A DNA stretch of 64,000 nucleotides from assembly GCA_000421045.1 (NCBI GenBank), contig ATWC01000002.1, positions 148,348-212,347 of the forward strand, given 5' to 3'. The position numbers were made by a program, and so were the translations under genes. Every line of letters starts with the position of its first letter. Position 1 is the first letter of the stretch. Positions 27,848-36,387 of the stretch are shown piece after piece. The notes below the pieces were generated by a model that was not told the origin of the DNA, made no database searches, and saw only the letters and a list, made by a program, of their open reading frames with translations. This DNA comes from Lachnospiraceae bacterium NK4A179. Lineage in GTDB: Bacteria; Bacillota; Clostridia; Lachnospirales; Lachnospiraceae.

Positions 27848-28945
27848 ATGGATCTCGGACTTAAAAAAGAAGGAAGCTGCAGATATGACGCCGTCTCACT
27901 TGGCGAGGTAATGCTCAGGCTCGATCCCGGCGAAGGCCGCATACGTACAGCACGTTCATTCACAGCATGGGAAGGCGGCGGTGAATATAATGTCATACGT
28001 GGGCTTCACAAGTGTTTCGGAATGAACACCGGAGTCATCACAGCCTTTGCCGACAACGAAGTCGGCAAACTCATGAAGGATCTTATCGAGCAGGGCGGCG
28101 TTGACACTTCTCTCATATACTGGAAAAAAACAGACGGCATAGGCCGCATCTGCAGAAACGGATTAAACTTCACCGAACGCGGCTTTGGTATCAGGGGAGC
28201 TAAGGGCTGCAGCGACAGAGCGAACACAGCCATCAGCCAGGCAACACCCGAAGATTTCGATTTTGAGCATATATTCGGAGAGCTCGGAGTAAGATGGCTT
28301 CATACAGGCGGTATCTATGCAGCGCTTTCAGAGCAGTCATGCAGTACCGTAATAGAAGCCATAAAGACCGCCAAGAAGTACGGGACCATAGTTTCCTATG
28401 ATCTGAACTATCGTCCCTCAATGTGGTCAGCCATCGGAGGTATAGAAAAAGCAAGGGAAGTAAATAAAGAGATCGCGCCCTATATTGATGTTATGATAGG
28501 TAACGAAGAAGATTTCACAGCCTGCCTCGGACTTGAGATCGAGGGACAGGACAAGAATCTCAAAAAACTCAATGTTGACGGCTACAAAGCAATGATGAAA
28601 CAGGCAGCTGCTGCATATCCCAATTTCAAGGTGATCGCAACAACACTCCGTACCGTTCATACCGCAACCGTTAATGACTGGAGCGCTTTATGCTATGCTG
28701 ACGGTGAGATTTACAAAGCAGCCCAGTATGACGGGCTTGAAATAATGGACAGGGTCGGCGGCGGCGATTCCTTCGCATCAGGTCTTGTCTACGGACTTAT
28801 GGCTACAGGTGATCCCGAGAAGGCTGTCAACTACGGTGCCGCACACGGTGCTCTTGCAATGACCACCCCCGGTGACACCACCATGGCGGACAAGTCCGAA
28901 GTGGAAGCACTTATGTCAGGTGCAGGCGCGCGTGTACAAAGATAA
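27848..28945 (+). CDS. kdgK: 2-keto-3-deoxygluconate kinase (PfkB family)
   Basis: Phosphorylates KDG to KDPG for the aldolase. It has the PfkB/ribokinase fold with the N-terminal 'SLGEVMLRLDPGEG' and 'GGGEYNVIRGL', and the C-terminal catalytic 'GGGDSFASG' (304-312, base Asp307). At 365 aa it is longer than many KDG kinases, with extra sequence near residues 110-140 and 225-245. AAAGGAGG lies upstream. It ends 5 bp from the convergent thiN gene. Substrate is inferred from the operon. Confidence 0.88.
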   Translation: MDLGLKKEGSCRYDAVSLGEVMLRLDPGEGRIRTARSFTAWEGGGEYNVIRGLHKCFGMNTGVITAFADNEVGKLMKDLIEQGGVDTSLIYWKKTDGIGRICRNGLNFTERGFGIRGAKGCSDRANTAISQATPEDFDFEHIFGELGVRWLHTGGIYAALSEQSCSTVIEAIKTAKKYGTIVSYDLNYRPSMWSAIGGIEKAREVNKEIAPYIDVMIGNEEDFTACLGLEIEGQDKNLKKLNVDGYKAMMKQAAAAYPNFKVIATTLRTVHTATVNDWSALCYADGEIYKAAQYDGLEIMDRVGGGDSFASGLVYGLMATGDPEKAVNYGAAHGALAMTTPGDTTMADKSEVEALMSGAGARVQR

Positions 28946-28950
28946 TAATA

Positions 28951-29613
28951 TCATTTCCTGCAGACGGCGATCATCATATCGCCGTCTGACAGCGATATGA
29001 CAGCATTGCATCCATCGGCAAATTCATTGCTCTGTCCGGTAAAAGCAGCCGAATCATTGGTAAGTTCAGCATCCTGCAGCTTATAAGCTGCATTTTTTAT
29101 ATTAACACCACTGCACTTTCCGGAAAGACAAAAGACCGAAAGACCGAAGCCATCCTTTGGTTCCAGCTCTATCAAGTTGCACTCTTTACTTTTCCCGTTT
29201 AGAAAATAAAGATAAGCAGAACTGCTAAGTATCCTGAAATCAACATTTCTTGCAGCAGCATAAACCCCGCATTCACAATTTGCAAAAGTATGATCAAAGC
29301 GACCGCCCAGAGCGCATATCACATCTACTCTTTCATATCCTTTTTCCATCGCATACTTAAGTGCAAGTTTTGTATCGGTATCCGCCTTTTTTGATGGGTG
29401 TTTTTTTATTATGACATCATCTTCCACAGGCCCGGAATAAGAATCAAAATCGCTTACCAGCACATCCGGCCTGATCCCCATTTTCCCGGCATAAGCATAA
29501 CCTCTGTCGCAGGCAATAATGAGGTCATAAGAAAGACGGACATCCATGATGCCCGCCGTATCATACTCTCCGCCCGATATTATCAGGCATTTTTTCTTTG
29601 TATCATTTATCAT
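28951..29613 (-). CDS. thiN: Thiamine pyrophosphokinase
   Basis: Transfers pyrophosphate from ATP to thiamine to make thiamine pyrophosphate. Motifs are 'LVSDFDSYSG' near 50, 'KKADTDTKLALKYA' near 75 and 'ALGGRFDHTFAN' near 100, all typical of TPK; 220 aa. It overlaps the upstream glycosyltransferase by 4 bp. Its last codons form an 11-bp hairpin (28961-28988) facing kdgK. Confidence 0.92.
   Translation of the reverse strand: MINDTKKKCLIISGGEYDTAGIMDVRLSYDLIIACDRGYAYAGKMGIRPDVLVSDFDSYSGPVEDDVIIKKHPSKKADTDTKLALKYAMEKGYERVDVICALGGRFDHTFANCECGVYAAARNVDFRILSSSAYLYFLNGKSKECNLIELEPKDGFGLSVFCLSGKCSGVNIKNAAYKLQDAELTNDSAAFTGQSNEFADGCNAVISLSDGDMMIAVCRK
28961..28988 (+). other. Hairpin at the kdgK/thiN junction
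   Basis: A perfect 11-bp inverted repeat (28961-28971 with 28978-28988) lies within the last codons of thiN, 16 bp after the kdgK stop. No T-run follows on either strand, so it may serve as a stabilising 3' structure for the kdgK transcript. Confidence 0.4.
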
Positions 29614-30338
29614 CTGTCAAAAATATTATATCTGATAATGCAGTAGAATGCTCTTGCCGCATCCTTCCAGCCTATCTTCTTTCCTTCTTCGAAGGTACGG
29701 GGATGATATGAAATAGGTATCTCATATATCCTTCTCTTCTGTGCTGCTATCTTAGCGGTAACTTCAGGCTCAAAACCAAATCTTGTCTCACAAAGCTTTA
29801 TGCCCTGAATGACTTCCCTTAAGAACATCTTATAGCATGTTTCCATGTCTGTAAGAGAAAGATCGGAAAACAGGTTGGATGCCGCTGTAAGCACACGATT
29901 TCCGAATGTGTGATAAAATCCGTCTACTCTGTAAGTATTGCTCTTAAGATATCTTGATCCGTATACTACTTCGGCATCTCCGTGTATGAACGGCTCGATA
30001 AGTTTAACATAGTCGTTCGGATCATACTCCAGATCGGCATCCTGTACTGTGACAAGATCTCCGGTTGCAGCAGCAAAACCATGCATGAGCGCTGCGCCTT
30101 TTCCCATATTGTGTCTGTGGAAAAGCGCTTTCTGTATAGTACCGTCTTCTTTGTATTTCTTTATCAGGTCTCTTGAACCGTCCGTGGATCCGTCATCAAC
30201 GCAGATGATTTCCAGATTGAGAGGAACAGCTTTAAGCCTGTCCATGTTCTGTTCAAGAGTATCTATCTCATTGTAAATAGGTATCACTACGGAAAGCTTT
30301 ACCTCATCTATAGTCTTTTCAAGTGTAACTTTCTGCAT
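29610..30338 (-). CDS. Family 2 glycosyltransferase, DPM1-like
   Basis: Cytoplasmic inverting sugar transferase, 242 aa, GT-A fold. It shows 'LSVVIPIYNEIDTLEQNMD', 'CVDDGSTDGSRDLI' and the metal-binding 'DADLEYDPNDY', typical of the polyprenyl-phosphate hexose transferase subgroup. No C-terminal membrane helices are present. It is translationally coupled to thiN by a 4-bp overlap. Acceptor and sugar are not known. Confidence 0.88.
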   Translation of the reverse strand: MQKVTLEKTIDEVKLSVVIPIYNEIDTLEQNMDRLKAVPLNLEIICVDDGSTDGSRDLIKKYKEDGTIQKALFHRHNMGKGAALMHGFAAATGDLVTVQDADLEYDPNDYVKLIEPFIHGDAEVVYGSRYLKSNTYRVDGFYHTFGNRVLTAASNLFSDLSLTDMETCYKMFLREVIQGIKLCETRFGFEPEVTAKIAAQKRRIYEIPISYHPRTFEEGKKIGWKDAARAFYCIIRYNIFDR

Positions 30339-30357
30339 GTGTTGCCCCCTTATTATG

Positions 30358-30388
30358 AAAAAACCGCAGGGATGGTATATCCCTGCGG
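30358..30388 (-). terminator. Intrinsic terminator after pckA
   Basis: On the minus strand a 9-10-bp GC-rich stem (30364-30373 with 30379-30388) is followed by six T. It separates pckA from the glycosyltransferase gene. Confidence 0.93.
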
Positions 30389-30404
30389 TATGATCTTTTG
30401 AAAA

Positions 30405-32018
30405 TTAAAGCTGAGGACCTGCTGCAACGAGTGCCTTACCTGCATCGTTGGTCTCATACTTCTTGAAGTTCTTGATGAATCTTCCTGCAAGATCCTTTGC
30501 CTTCTCTTCCCACTCAGAAGCGTTAGCGTATGTATCACGAGGATCAAGGATCTCTGTAGATACTCCGGGAAGCTCTGTAGGAACTTCGAAGTTGAAGTAA
30601 GGGATCTTCTTTGTAGGAGCGTTCTTGATGTCTCCGTTAAGGATAGCATCGATGATACCTCTTGTATCAGGAATGGAGATTCTCTTGCCTGTTCCGTTCC
30701 AGCCTGTGTTTACGAGGTAAGCCTTAGCTCCGCTCTTCTGCATCTTCTTAACAAGCTCCTCACCGTACTTTGTAGGATGAAGCTCAAGGAATGCCTGTCC
30801 GAAGCAAGCTGAGAATGTAGGTGTAGGCTCGGTAATGCCGCGCTCTGTACCTGCAAGCTTAGCTGTGAAACCGCTGAGGAAGTAGTACTGTGTCTGCTCC
30901 GGTGTAAGGATAGATACAGGAGGAAGTACTCCGAAAGCATCAGCTGAAAGGAAGATTACGTTATCAGCTGCAGGACCTGCAGATACTCCGTTTACATTCT
31001 TAGCGATATTCTTGATGTGCTCGATAGGATAAGATACACGAGTATTCTCTGTAACTGACTTATCAGCGAAATCGATCTTGCCGTCCTTATCAAGTGTTAC
31101 GTTCTCAAGAAGAGCATCTCTCTTGATAGCGTTGTAGATGTCAGGCTCGTTCTCCTTGGAGAGGCCGATAACCTTAGCGTAGCAGCCGCCCTCGAAGTTG
31201 AATACTCCGTTGTCATCCCAGCCGTGCTCATCATCACCGATGAGAAGTCTCTTAGGATCTGTTGAAAGAGTTGTCTTACCTGTTCCTGAAAGACCGAAGA
31301 AGATAGCTGTGTGCTTACCTTCCATATCTGTGTTAGCAGAGCAGTGCATTGAAGCCATTCCCTTAAGAGGAAGGAAGTAGTTCATCATTGAGAAGAGACC
31401 CTTCTTCATCTCACCGCCGTACCATGTATTGAGGATAACCTGCTCTTTTGATGTTACGTTGAAGAGTACTGCTGTCTCAGAGTTAAGACCAAGCTCCTTG
31501 TAGTTCTCAACCTTTGCCTTTGAAGCGTTGTAAACGATGAAGTCGGGCTTGAAATTCTCTTCCTCTTCCTTAGAAGGCTGGATGAACATGTTCTTGATGA
31601 AGTGAGCCTGCCATGCAACCTCAACGATGAAACGAACTGCAAGACGTGTGTCCTTGTTAGCGCCGCAGAAAGCATCTACTACGAAAAGTCTCTTGCCTGA
31701 GAGCTCATCAACAGCGAGCTTCTTGCAAGCGTCCCATGCTTCCTTTGTAGCGGGATGGTTATCGTTGGGATACTCGGGTGTTGTCCACCAAACTGTATCC
31801 TTTGAGTTCTCATCCATAACGATGAACTTATCTTTAGGTGAACGGCCTGTGTAAACACCTGTCATAACGTTTACAGCGCCAAGTTCTGAAACCTGTCCTA
31901 CATCATAACCGGTTAAGTCCTGCTTTGTCTCTTCCTCGAAGAGTGTGTCGTAAGAAGGATTGTATACGATCTCACTTACACCGGTAATGCCGTACTGACT
32001 TAAATCAACATTTGCCAT
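30405..32018 (-). CDS. pckA: Phosphoenolpyruvate carboxykinase (ATP)
   Basis: Interconverts oxaloacetate plus ATP and PEP plus CO2. In rumen and gut anaerobes it often runs in the carboxylating direction, which is inference here. The kinase-1 P-loop '[13 protein letters not shown]' (residues about 242-254) and kinase-2 '[20 protein letters not shown]' are clear; 537 aa. It has its own strong promoter and terminator, and its codon use is strongly biased like the ribosomal genes, suggesting high expression. Confidence 0.97.
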   Translation of the reverse strand: MANVDLSQYGITGVSEIVYNPSYDTLFEEETKQDLTGYDVGQVSELGAVNVMTGVYTGRSPKDKFIVMDENSKDTVWWTTPEYPNDNHPATKEAWDACKKLAVDELSGKRLFVVDAFCGANKDTRLAVRFIVEVAWQAHFIKNMFIQPSKEEEENFKPDFIVYNASKAKVENYKELGLNSETAVLFNVTSKEQVILNTWYGGEMKKGLFSMMNYFLPLKGMASMHCSANTDMEGKHTAIFFGLSGTGKTTLSTDPKRLLIGDDEHGWDDNGVFNFEGGCYAKVIGLSKENEPDIYNAIKRDALLENVTLDKDGKIDFADKSVTENTRVSYPIEHIKNIAKNVNGVSAGPAADNVIFLSADAFGVLPPVSILTPEQTQYYFLSGFTAKLAGTERGITEPTPTFSACFGQAFLELHPTKYGEELVKKMQKSGAKAYLVNTGWNGTGKRISIPDTRGIIDAILNGDIKNAPTKKIPYFNFEVPTELPGVSTEILDPRDTYANASEWEEKAKDLAGRFIKNFKKYETNDAGKALVAAGPQL

Positions 32019-32078
32019 TGTACTTCTCCTTTTTCTTAATATATTTGCATTAAATTATGCTTAATTCCAACAGCATTA

Positions 32079-32107
32079 AGTATAAAATCCGGGGGCATGA
32101 TTGTCAA
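32079..32107 (-). promoter_or_regulatory. Strong promoter of pckA
   Basis: On the minus strand a perfect TTGACA (32102-32107) and TATACT (32079-32084) are separated by 17 bp, about 60 bp before the pckA ATG. Confidence 0.85.
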
Positions 32108-32146
32108 GCCAAACAGGCACTAAAATCAAGCCTTTGAGGACTTTTT

Positions 32147-32755
32147 TCACAGTTCGCAGTTAACACCCTTAAGGCCGTTAAACGCACCCTCGATCTTTGC
32201 ATCGGGATGAGCGATAAGCCACTTATTTCTGGCTGTGAGAAGCTTAAGATCATCATGCTTTACAGATGTCGGAACAGTGTCAAAATTGGTCTCCTTGGGA
32301 AGGATAACGATAACCTTGAATCCGTCCTCTGAAGCAGGTGCATAGTGAAGGGTTGTCTGATACATTTCAACAACGGTTCCCTTCGGAACGAAGAAAGCTT
32401 CAACCTTAGAAGTATCGTAAGTATTGTCATCCTCTACATCCCAGAGATGGCCGAGCATAAGAACAGCATCGGTAACTGCGATATTGATCTCGGAATTTCT
32501 GTGATACTCAAGCGCATTGAGCTTCTTATTGTGACCGTTGCAGTAGCCTATCTCAATAGGGAGGCCGCCGAATACTCTTATGCGGAAATCCTCGCATACG
32601 GGAAGACTTTCCATCTCGGGCACAGATGCAACGTATACAACATCATCCGGGCAGGGAGCCTTTTCCATTTCCTTCTCAAGGCCGCTCAAATCGAAATCCT
32701 TCCAAATTTTTCCGTAAGGTCTGAATCTTTTGTCTGTTACAGGGATAAGTTCCAC
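32147..32755 (-). CDS. DUF4867-like protein
   Basis: 202-aa soluble protein that I place in the uncharacterised DUF4867 family by pattern memory. The cupin-like core ('EYHRNSEINIAVTDAVLMLG', 'VEAFFVPKGTVVEMYQTTLH') suggests a small-molecule-binding beta-barrel, perhaps carbohydrate-related. The start codon is GTG with AGAGGAGG 8 bp upstream. It has its own extended -10 box (TGCTATAAT). Function unknown. Confidence 0.65.
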   Translation of the reverse strand: MELIPVTDKRFRPYGKIWKDFDLSGLEKEMEKAPCPDDVVYVASVPEMESLPVCEDFRIRVFGGLPIEIGYCNGHNKKLNALEYHRNSEINIAVTDAVLMLGHLWDVEDDNTYDTSKVEAFFVPKGTVVEMYQTTLHYAPASEDGFKVIVILPKETNFDTVPTSVKHDDLKLLTARNKWLIAHPDAKIEGAFNGLKGVNCEL

Positions 32756-32890
32756 GATAATAACCTCCTCTTTTACATGTGATTTGTTTGTAATAGATCC
32801 GGCAGAAAGATCTCTCCGGATACGGTATCTTTTTGATTATAGCATAAAAAAGGCTGCAAATAACGGAATTTATTGTCGAAAAAAATGCTC

Positions 32891-33877
32891 TTATTGCCGG
32901 CCGTTCGGGAGCGATTTCATCACCTTTTCCTTAAACCCGCTTTTTTTAAGTAACCATGCTACAGACATCTGCATCCAGCCTGAAGCATGATCGTAAAACT
33001 GCAGATAATCATTCGCCGTTCTGTAATCTGCAAGTGCTATACCGTGTTCTCCGCCAGAGAACAGATGCAGTTCACAGTCCACGCCTTTCCTGTTAAGCGC
33101 CTCCGCAAATTCCAGCGAGTTCTTAGGGAAGATAAGCGCATCCCCCGCACAGTGCCATATAAATGCAGGCGGTGTGTCCTTGCTCACACTGTTCTGAAGC
33201 GAATATTTCTTCTCCTGAGCAGCCGTATACTCTCCGCCGAAAATATATGCATTCATCGCTATCTCAAAATCCACGAAACGTCTTCCGGCCTTCTTATCAA
33301 CCGGGAATATCTTTTCTCTTGGCATCTTTGGATGTATCTGTCCGAATTCTATTTCATCAAGCTTTGCTTCAGGCTTTATACCTATATCCATTTTTTTAGT
33401 CGACGCCTTCAGATCGATGACCGGATAACCCAGCACCAGACCGTCCGGCCTTATAAGCCTGAGATCCTTTTTATACTCCGGAAACATCTTCGCATCATTC
33501 CAGAATACTCCGAGACCGGCTGCAACATGCCCGCCCGCAGAAAAACCGGATATATAGATATTCTCTCTGTCTATGCAGAACCTGTCGGGAAGCTGCCTAA
33601 CATACGCAACCGCATCTGCAGCATCCTTTATCGGGCCGGGCATAACTGCATATTCATTTATACCGTAACGGAGCACAGCCGCATGAATTCCTGCCGCATA
33701 ATACTGCATTGCCACAACCTCCGCCTCTCTGTCAGACAGAAATGCATATCCTCCCCCGGGACACACAATGATAAGAGGTCTTTTTTCGTTGTACTGAAAC
33801 TCTTTAAAATTATCAAGAAGATATAATGTAAGCGTAACGTTTCTTTTCTTCGAAAGAACAACTTTCCTGTTTTTCAT
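32891..33877 (-). CDS. Alpha/beta-hydrolase, esterase of the BD-FAE/acetyl esterase type
   Basis: Probable cytoplasmic carbohydrate esterase, no signal peptide. It has 'VCPGGGYAFLSDREAE' (oxyanion-side Gly-Gly-Gly), the nucleophile elbow 'GFSAGGH' and a late 'GGEHGIAL' His. The start is the ATG at 33877, preceded by AAGGAGAGG; the longer frame uses TTG and no site. Some members act on acetylated or feruloylated xylan, but here the substrate is unknown. It is divergent from nagA. Confidence 0.8.
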   Translation of the reverse strand: MKNRKVVLSKKRNVTLTLYLLDNFKEFQYNEKRPLIIVCPGGGYAFLSDREAEVVAMQYYAAGIHAAVLRYGINEYAVMPGPIKDAADAVAYVRQLPDRFCIDRENIYISGFSAGGHVAAGLGVFWNDAKMFPEYKKDLRLIRPDGLVLGYPVIDLKASTKKMDIGIKPEAKLDEIEFGQIHPKMPREKIFPVDKKAGRRFVDFEIAMNAYIFGGEYTAAQEKKYSLQNSVSKDTPPAFIWHCAGDALIFPKNSLEFAEALNRKGVDCELHLFSGGEHGIALADYRTANDYLQFYDHASGWMQMSVAWLLKKSGFKEKVMKSLPNGRQ

Positions 33878-34042
33878 TTTGCCTCTCCTTCTCTGCTGCT
33901 TCAAATTATATTTTTGTCATTTACTGCACTTTCTATAAATAAATACAGTTACGGTAAACAAAACTTGATTTACATAAGTATAACTTACATTTTCTTGGCA
34001 TAAAACCCGTATTCTTTTGCATATATACAAAACAAACTGTGC

Positions 34043-34048
34043 TATAAT
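34043..34048 (+). promoter_or_regulatory. -10 box directly in front of nagA
   Basis: A perfect TATAAT lies only 6 bp before the nagA ATG, so a transcript from it would begin at or next to the start codon. The -35 region is poor. Confidence 0.55.
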
Positions 34049-34054
34049 GATGCT

Positions 34055-35218
34055 ATGCGTATTAAGGGAGCACAAATCTATACTTCAGGGCACCGGTTTG
34101 AAAACCTCGACATCCTTATCAAAGGCGGTCGTATCATACCGGATAATGAAGATATCACTGTGATGAGCAACCAGACCGTGATCAATGCGACCGGTCTTAT
34201 TGCCATTCCCGGACTTGTGGACACGCATATCCATGGTGCTTACGGTGTGGATTTTTCAATGGCTGATGAAGCAGAAATAGAAAAGGCCGCAGTTTATGAA
34301 GCAGAGCACGGGATTTCAGTTATCTATCCCACTTCCATGACTATCTCGGAAGAGAATCTCGAAAATATGATGAAGCGTTTTGCTTCGTACACCGCCGATA
34401 AAAGCCACGAAGGCGCTATCATCCCGGGACTCCATATGGAAGGGCCCTTCCTTTCAAAGATCCATCGCGGATCTCAGGATGCGGATCTTATGCGCACTCC
34501 CGACATCAGGCTCTACAGGCATATGCAGAAACTTTCAGGCGGACTTATAAGCTGCATCGTTATATCACCGGATCTTCCCGGATCCATGGAATTTATTTCC
34601 GAACTCAACAGAGAAGTGAAGATCTCTATAGGACATACAGATGCTGATTATGAAACTGCCAGTGAAGCTTTCCGAAACGGAGCTTCAAGGATAACGCATC
34701 TCTATAACGGCATGCCCGGCATTCATCACAGAGCTCCGGGTCCTATCATATCGGCATTGGAATTCGGTGCGGAAGCTGAGCTTATCGCTGATGGTGTACA
34801 TGTGCATCCTGCAATGGTAAGACTTGCATTCAAGCTTTTTCCGGCCGACAAGATCATACTTGTTTCCGACAGTATAATGGGCACAGGTCTCACAGGAGGA
34901 TGCTGCACACTCGGCGGACGTGATATCTTCATGGACGGCGATCTTGCCGTGCTTGCAAATGACAGACAGACTATAGCCGGCTCCATTACAAATCTTTTTG
35001 ACTGTATGAAAAAAGCTGTTCAGGAAATGGGCATTCCTCTTGAAGTTGCAGTACGCGCTGCTTCCGAGAATCCTGCAAGAGCACTCGGCATAGATAAGGA
35101 TTACGGTTCACTTATGCCGGGACATGTAGCAGATATACTTCTTCTTGATAAGAATCTTAATCTTAAATATGTAATTCAGCGCGGGCGTATAATCGCAACC
35201 TACGCAACAGAAGTCTGA
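34055..35218 (+). CDS. nagA: N-acetylglucosamine-6-phosphate deacetylase
   Basis: Removes acetate from GlcNAc-6-P to give GlcN-6-P for glycolysis or cell-wall precursors. Amidohydrolase motifs are 'DTHIHGAYGVDFS', 'LHMEGPFLS' (metal Glu), 'SIGHTDAD', 'THLYNGM' and the catalytic Asp in 'LVSDSIMGTG'; 387 aa. The chosen ATG matches the family's usual N-terminus, although no Shine-Dalgarno is visible and a -10 box lies 6 bp upstream. No nagB is adjacent. Confidence 0.94.
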   Translation: MRIKGAQIYTSGHRFENLDILIKGGRIIPDNEDITVMSNQTVINATGLIAIPGLVDTHIHGAYGVDFSMADEAEIEKAAVYEAEHGISVIYPTSMTISEENLENMMKRFASYTADKSHEGAIIPGLHMEGPFLSKIHRGSQDADLMRTPDIRLYRHMQKLSGGLISCIVISPDLPGSMEFISELNREVKISIGHTDADYETASEAFRNGASRITHLYNGMPGIHHRAPGPIISALEFGAEAELIADGVHVHPAMVRLAFKLFPADKIILVSDSIMGTGLTGGCCTLGGRDIFMDGDLAVLANDRQTIAGSITNLFDCMKKAVQEMGIPLEVAVRAASENPARALGIDKDYGSLMPGHVADILLLDKNLNLKYVIQRGRIIATYATEV

Positions 35219-35221
35219 ATT

Positions 35222-36358
35222 TTATTCCGCTGCACCATGCAGTGTCACTGCATTTTCCACTCCGAGATATCCCGGTCCGAAAATATAGATCAACTCATCC
35301 GGTTTTATATCCTCTATCATTCCGTACACATCAGTATCTGCAGTAATGTAACGTAAGTCTACCAGATGTATCTCACTGCACTGTGTGATCAGGAATGATG
35401 ATACAGGTACCGCGGTGGAATCACGCACCATCACTATCTTCTTTCCTTCAGGATTGCCGTGATTCATAAGTATCATATGATCATAGTCCTGATGAAGATA
35501 AGCGTAATACGCATAATAATCAAAGCTGTAATGCTCCAGATTTTCGTAATATACAAAAGCATCTTCAAAACTGCCTTTTCGATCTATCCCCTGTGAAGGC
35601 ACGGACAGTTCATAGTCACCCTTCTCCTTCGGGATCCACAGTTCATAATCATCAAGCCCTGTATAATATCTGCCCGTCATGCGCCCCTGCGCGCCAAGAA
35701 AAACATCCTCATATAAAGTCTTATCAAAATCATCAGCAGTCATCTCACAGCTGCCGTTAATCTTCTCCGCTATTGCCTTTGCAGTAATGAATGCCGCCTT
35801 ATTCTGAAGATGATGATCGGTATGATAGAAATAACTGTACCATTCATCACCATCTGCCTTAAGCAGTTCCTTCACACAGATGTTTTCATATCCCTGCTCC
35901 CTTACAAATTCTGTCATGGCATCAGCTTTTGACGGAGCATATGTCACCGCGCCAAAAGGCAACACATCCATGCTGTCTTCCTTTCCCGGAGCCTGAACAT
36001 AAAGGAAGTCTGCGCCTAACTTCCCGGCAAAAACAGAAGCATCCTGAACACCTTTTTCTGCAGGAGTCACATCCCTGTCATGATCGGCCATTGTAAAATA
36101 GCCGTTATCAAGCTTTGTCACATCCTCATAGAACGTGCTTCCGATCGCTACCTTTTTTCCCATGAGTTTCTGCAACGCTCCCCAGGTATTCACTGCCGTA
36201 TCCTGAGCCAGTTCAAGCTTTTCAAGCCCCTTCACATGTCCGTCAGGTTCAAGCCCCAATGCAAACTCAGCAAAGTTTATTCCCGAAAATACAACGAGCA
36301 CGGCTATAAACACGATGCAGAAAACAATATTCTGTTTTGAAGATTTATTCTTTTCCAT
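35222..36358 (-). CDS. SGNH-like DHHW-type partner of MBOAT acyltransferase
   Basis: Probable extracytoplasmic accessory protein for acylation of a surface polymer, related to AlgJ/AlgX and DltD. There is one N-terminal membrane helix (residues about 10-30) and then a soluble domain with 'YHTDHHLQNKAA' (Asp-His-His near 180) and a later 'MVRDSTAVPVSSF' Ser-containing stretch, in the positions expected for an SGNH-type fold; 378 aa. It follows the MBOAT gene by 29 bp, which is the classical pairing. Confidence 0.78.
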   Translation of the reverse strand: MEKNKSSKQNIVFCIVFIAVLVVFSGINFAEFALGLEPDGHVKGLEKLELAQDTAVNTWGALQKLMGKKVAIGSTFYEDVTKLDNGYFTMADHDRDVTPAEKGVQDASVFAGKLGADFLYVQAPGKEDSMDVLPFGAVTYAPSKADAMTEFVREQGYENICVKELLKADGDEWYSYFYHTDHHLQNKAAFITAKAIAEKINGSCEMTADDFDKTLYEDVFLGAQGRMTGRYYTGLDDYELWIPKEKGDYELSVPSQGIDRKGSFEDAFVYYENLEHYSFDYYAYYAYLHQDYDHMILMNHGNPEGKKIVMVRDSTAVPVSSFLITQCSEIHLVDLRYITADTDVYGMIEDIKPDELIYIFGPGYLGVENAVTLHGAAE

Positions 36359-36387
36359 AAATATACTCCACGAAGAAAAATCCGCCT

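Noticed and set aside
32987..33826. 279-aa open frame on the plus strand
   Set aside because: It is the antisense shadow of the esterase gene, rich in Arg/Ile/Cys and without family likeness or ribosome site.
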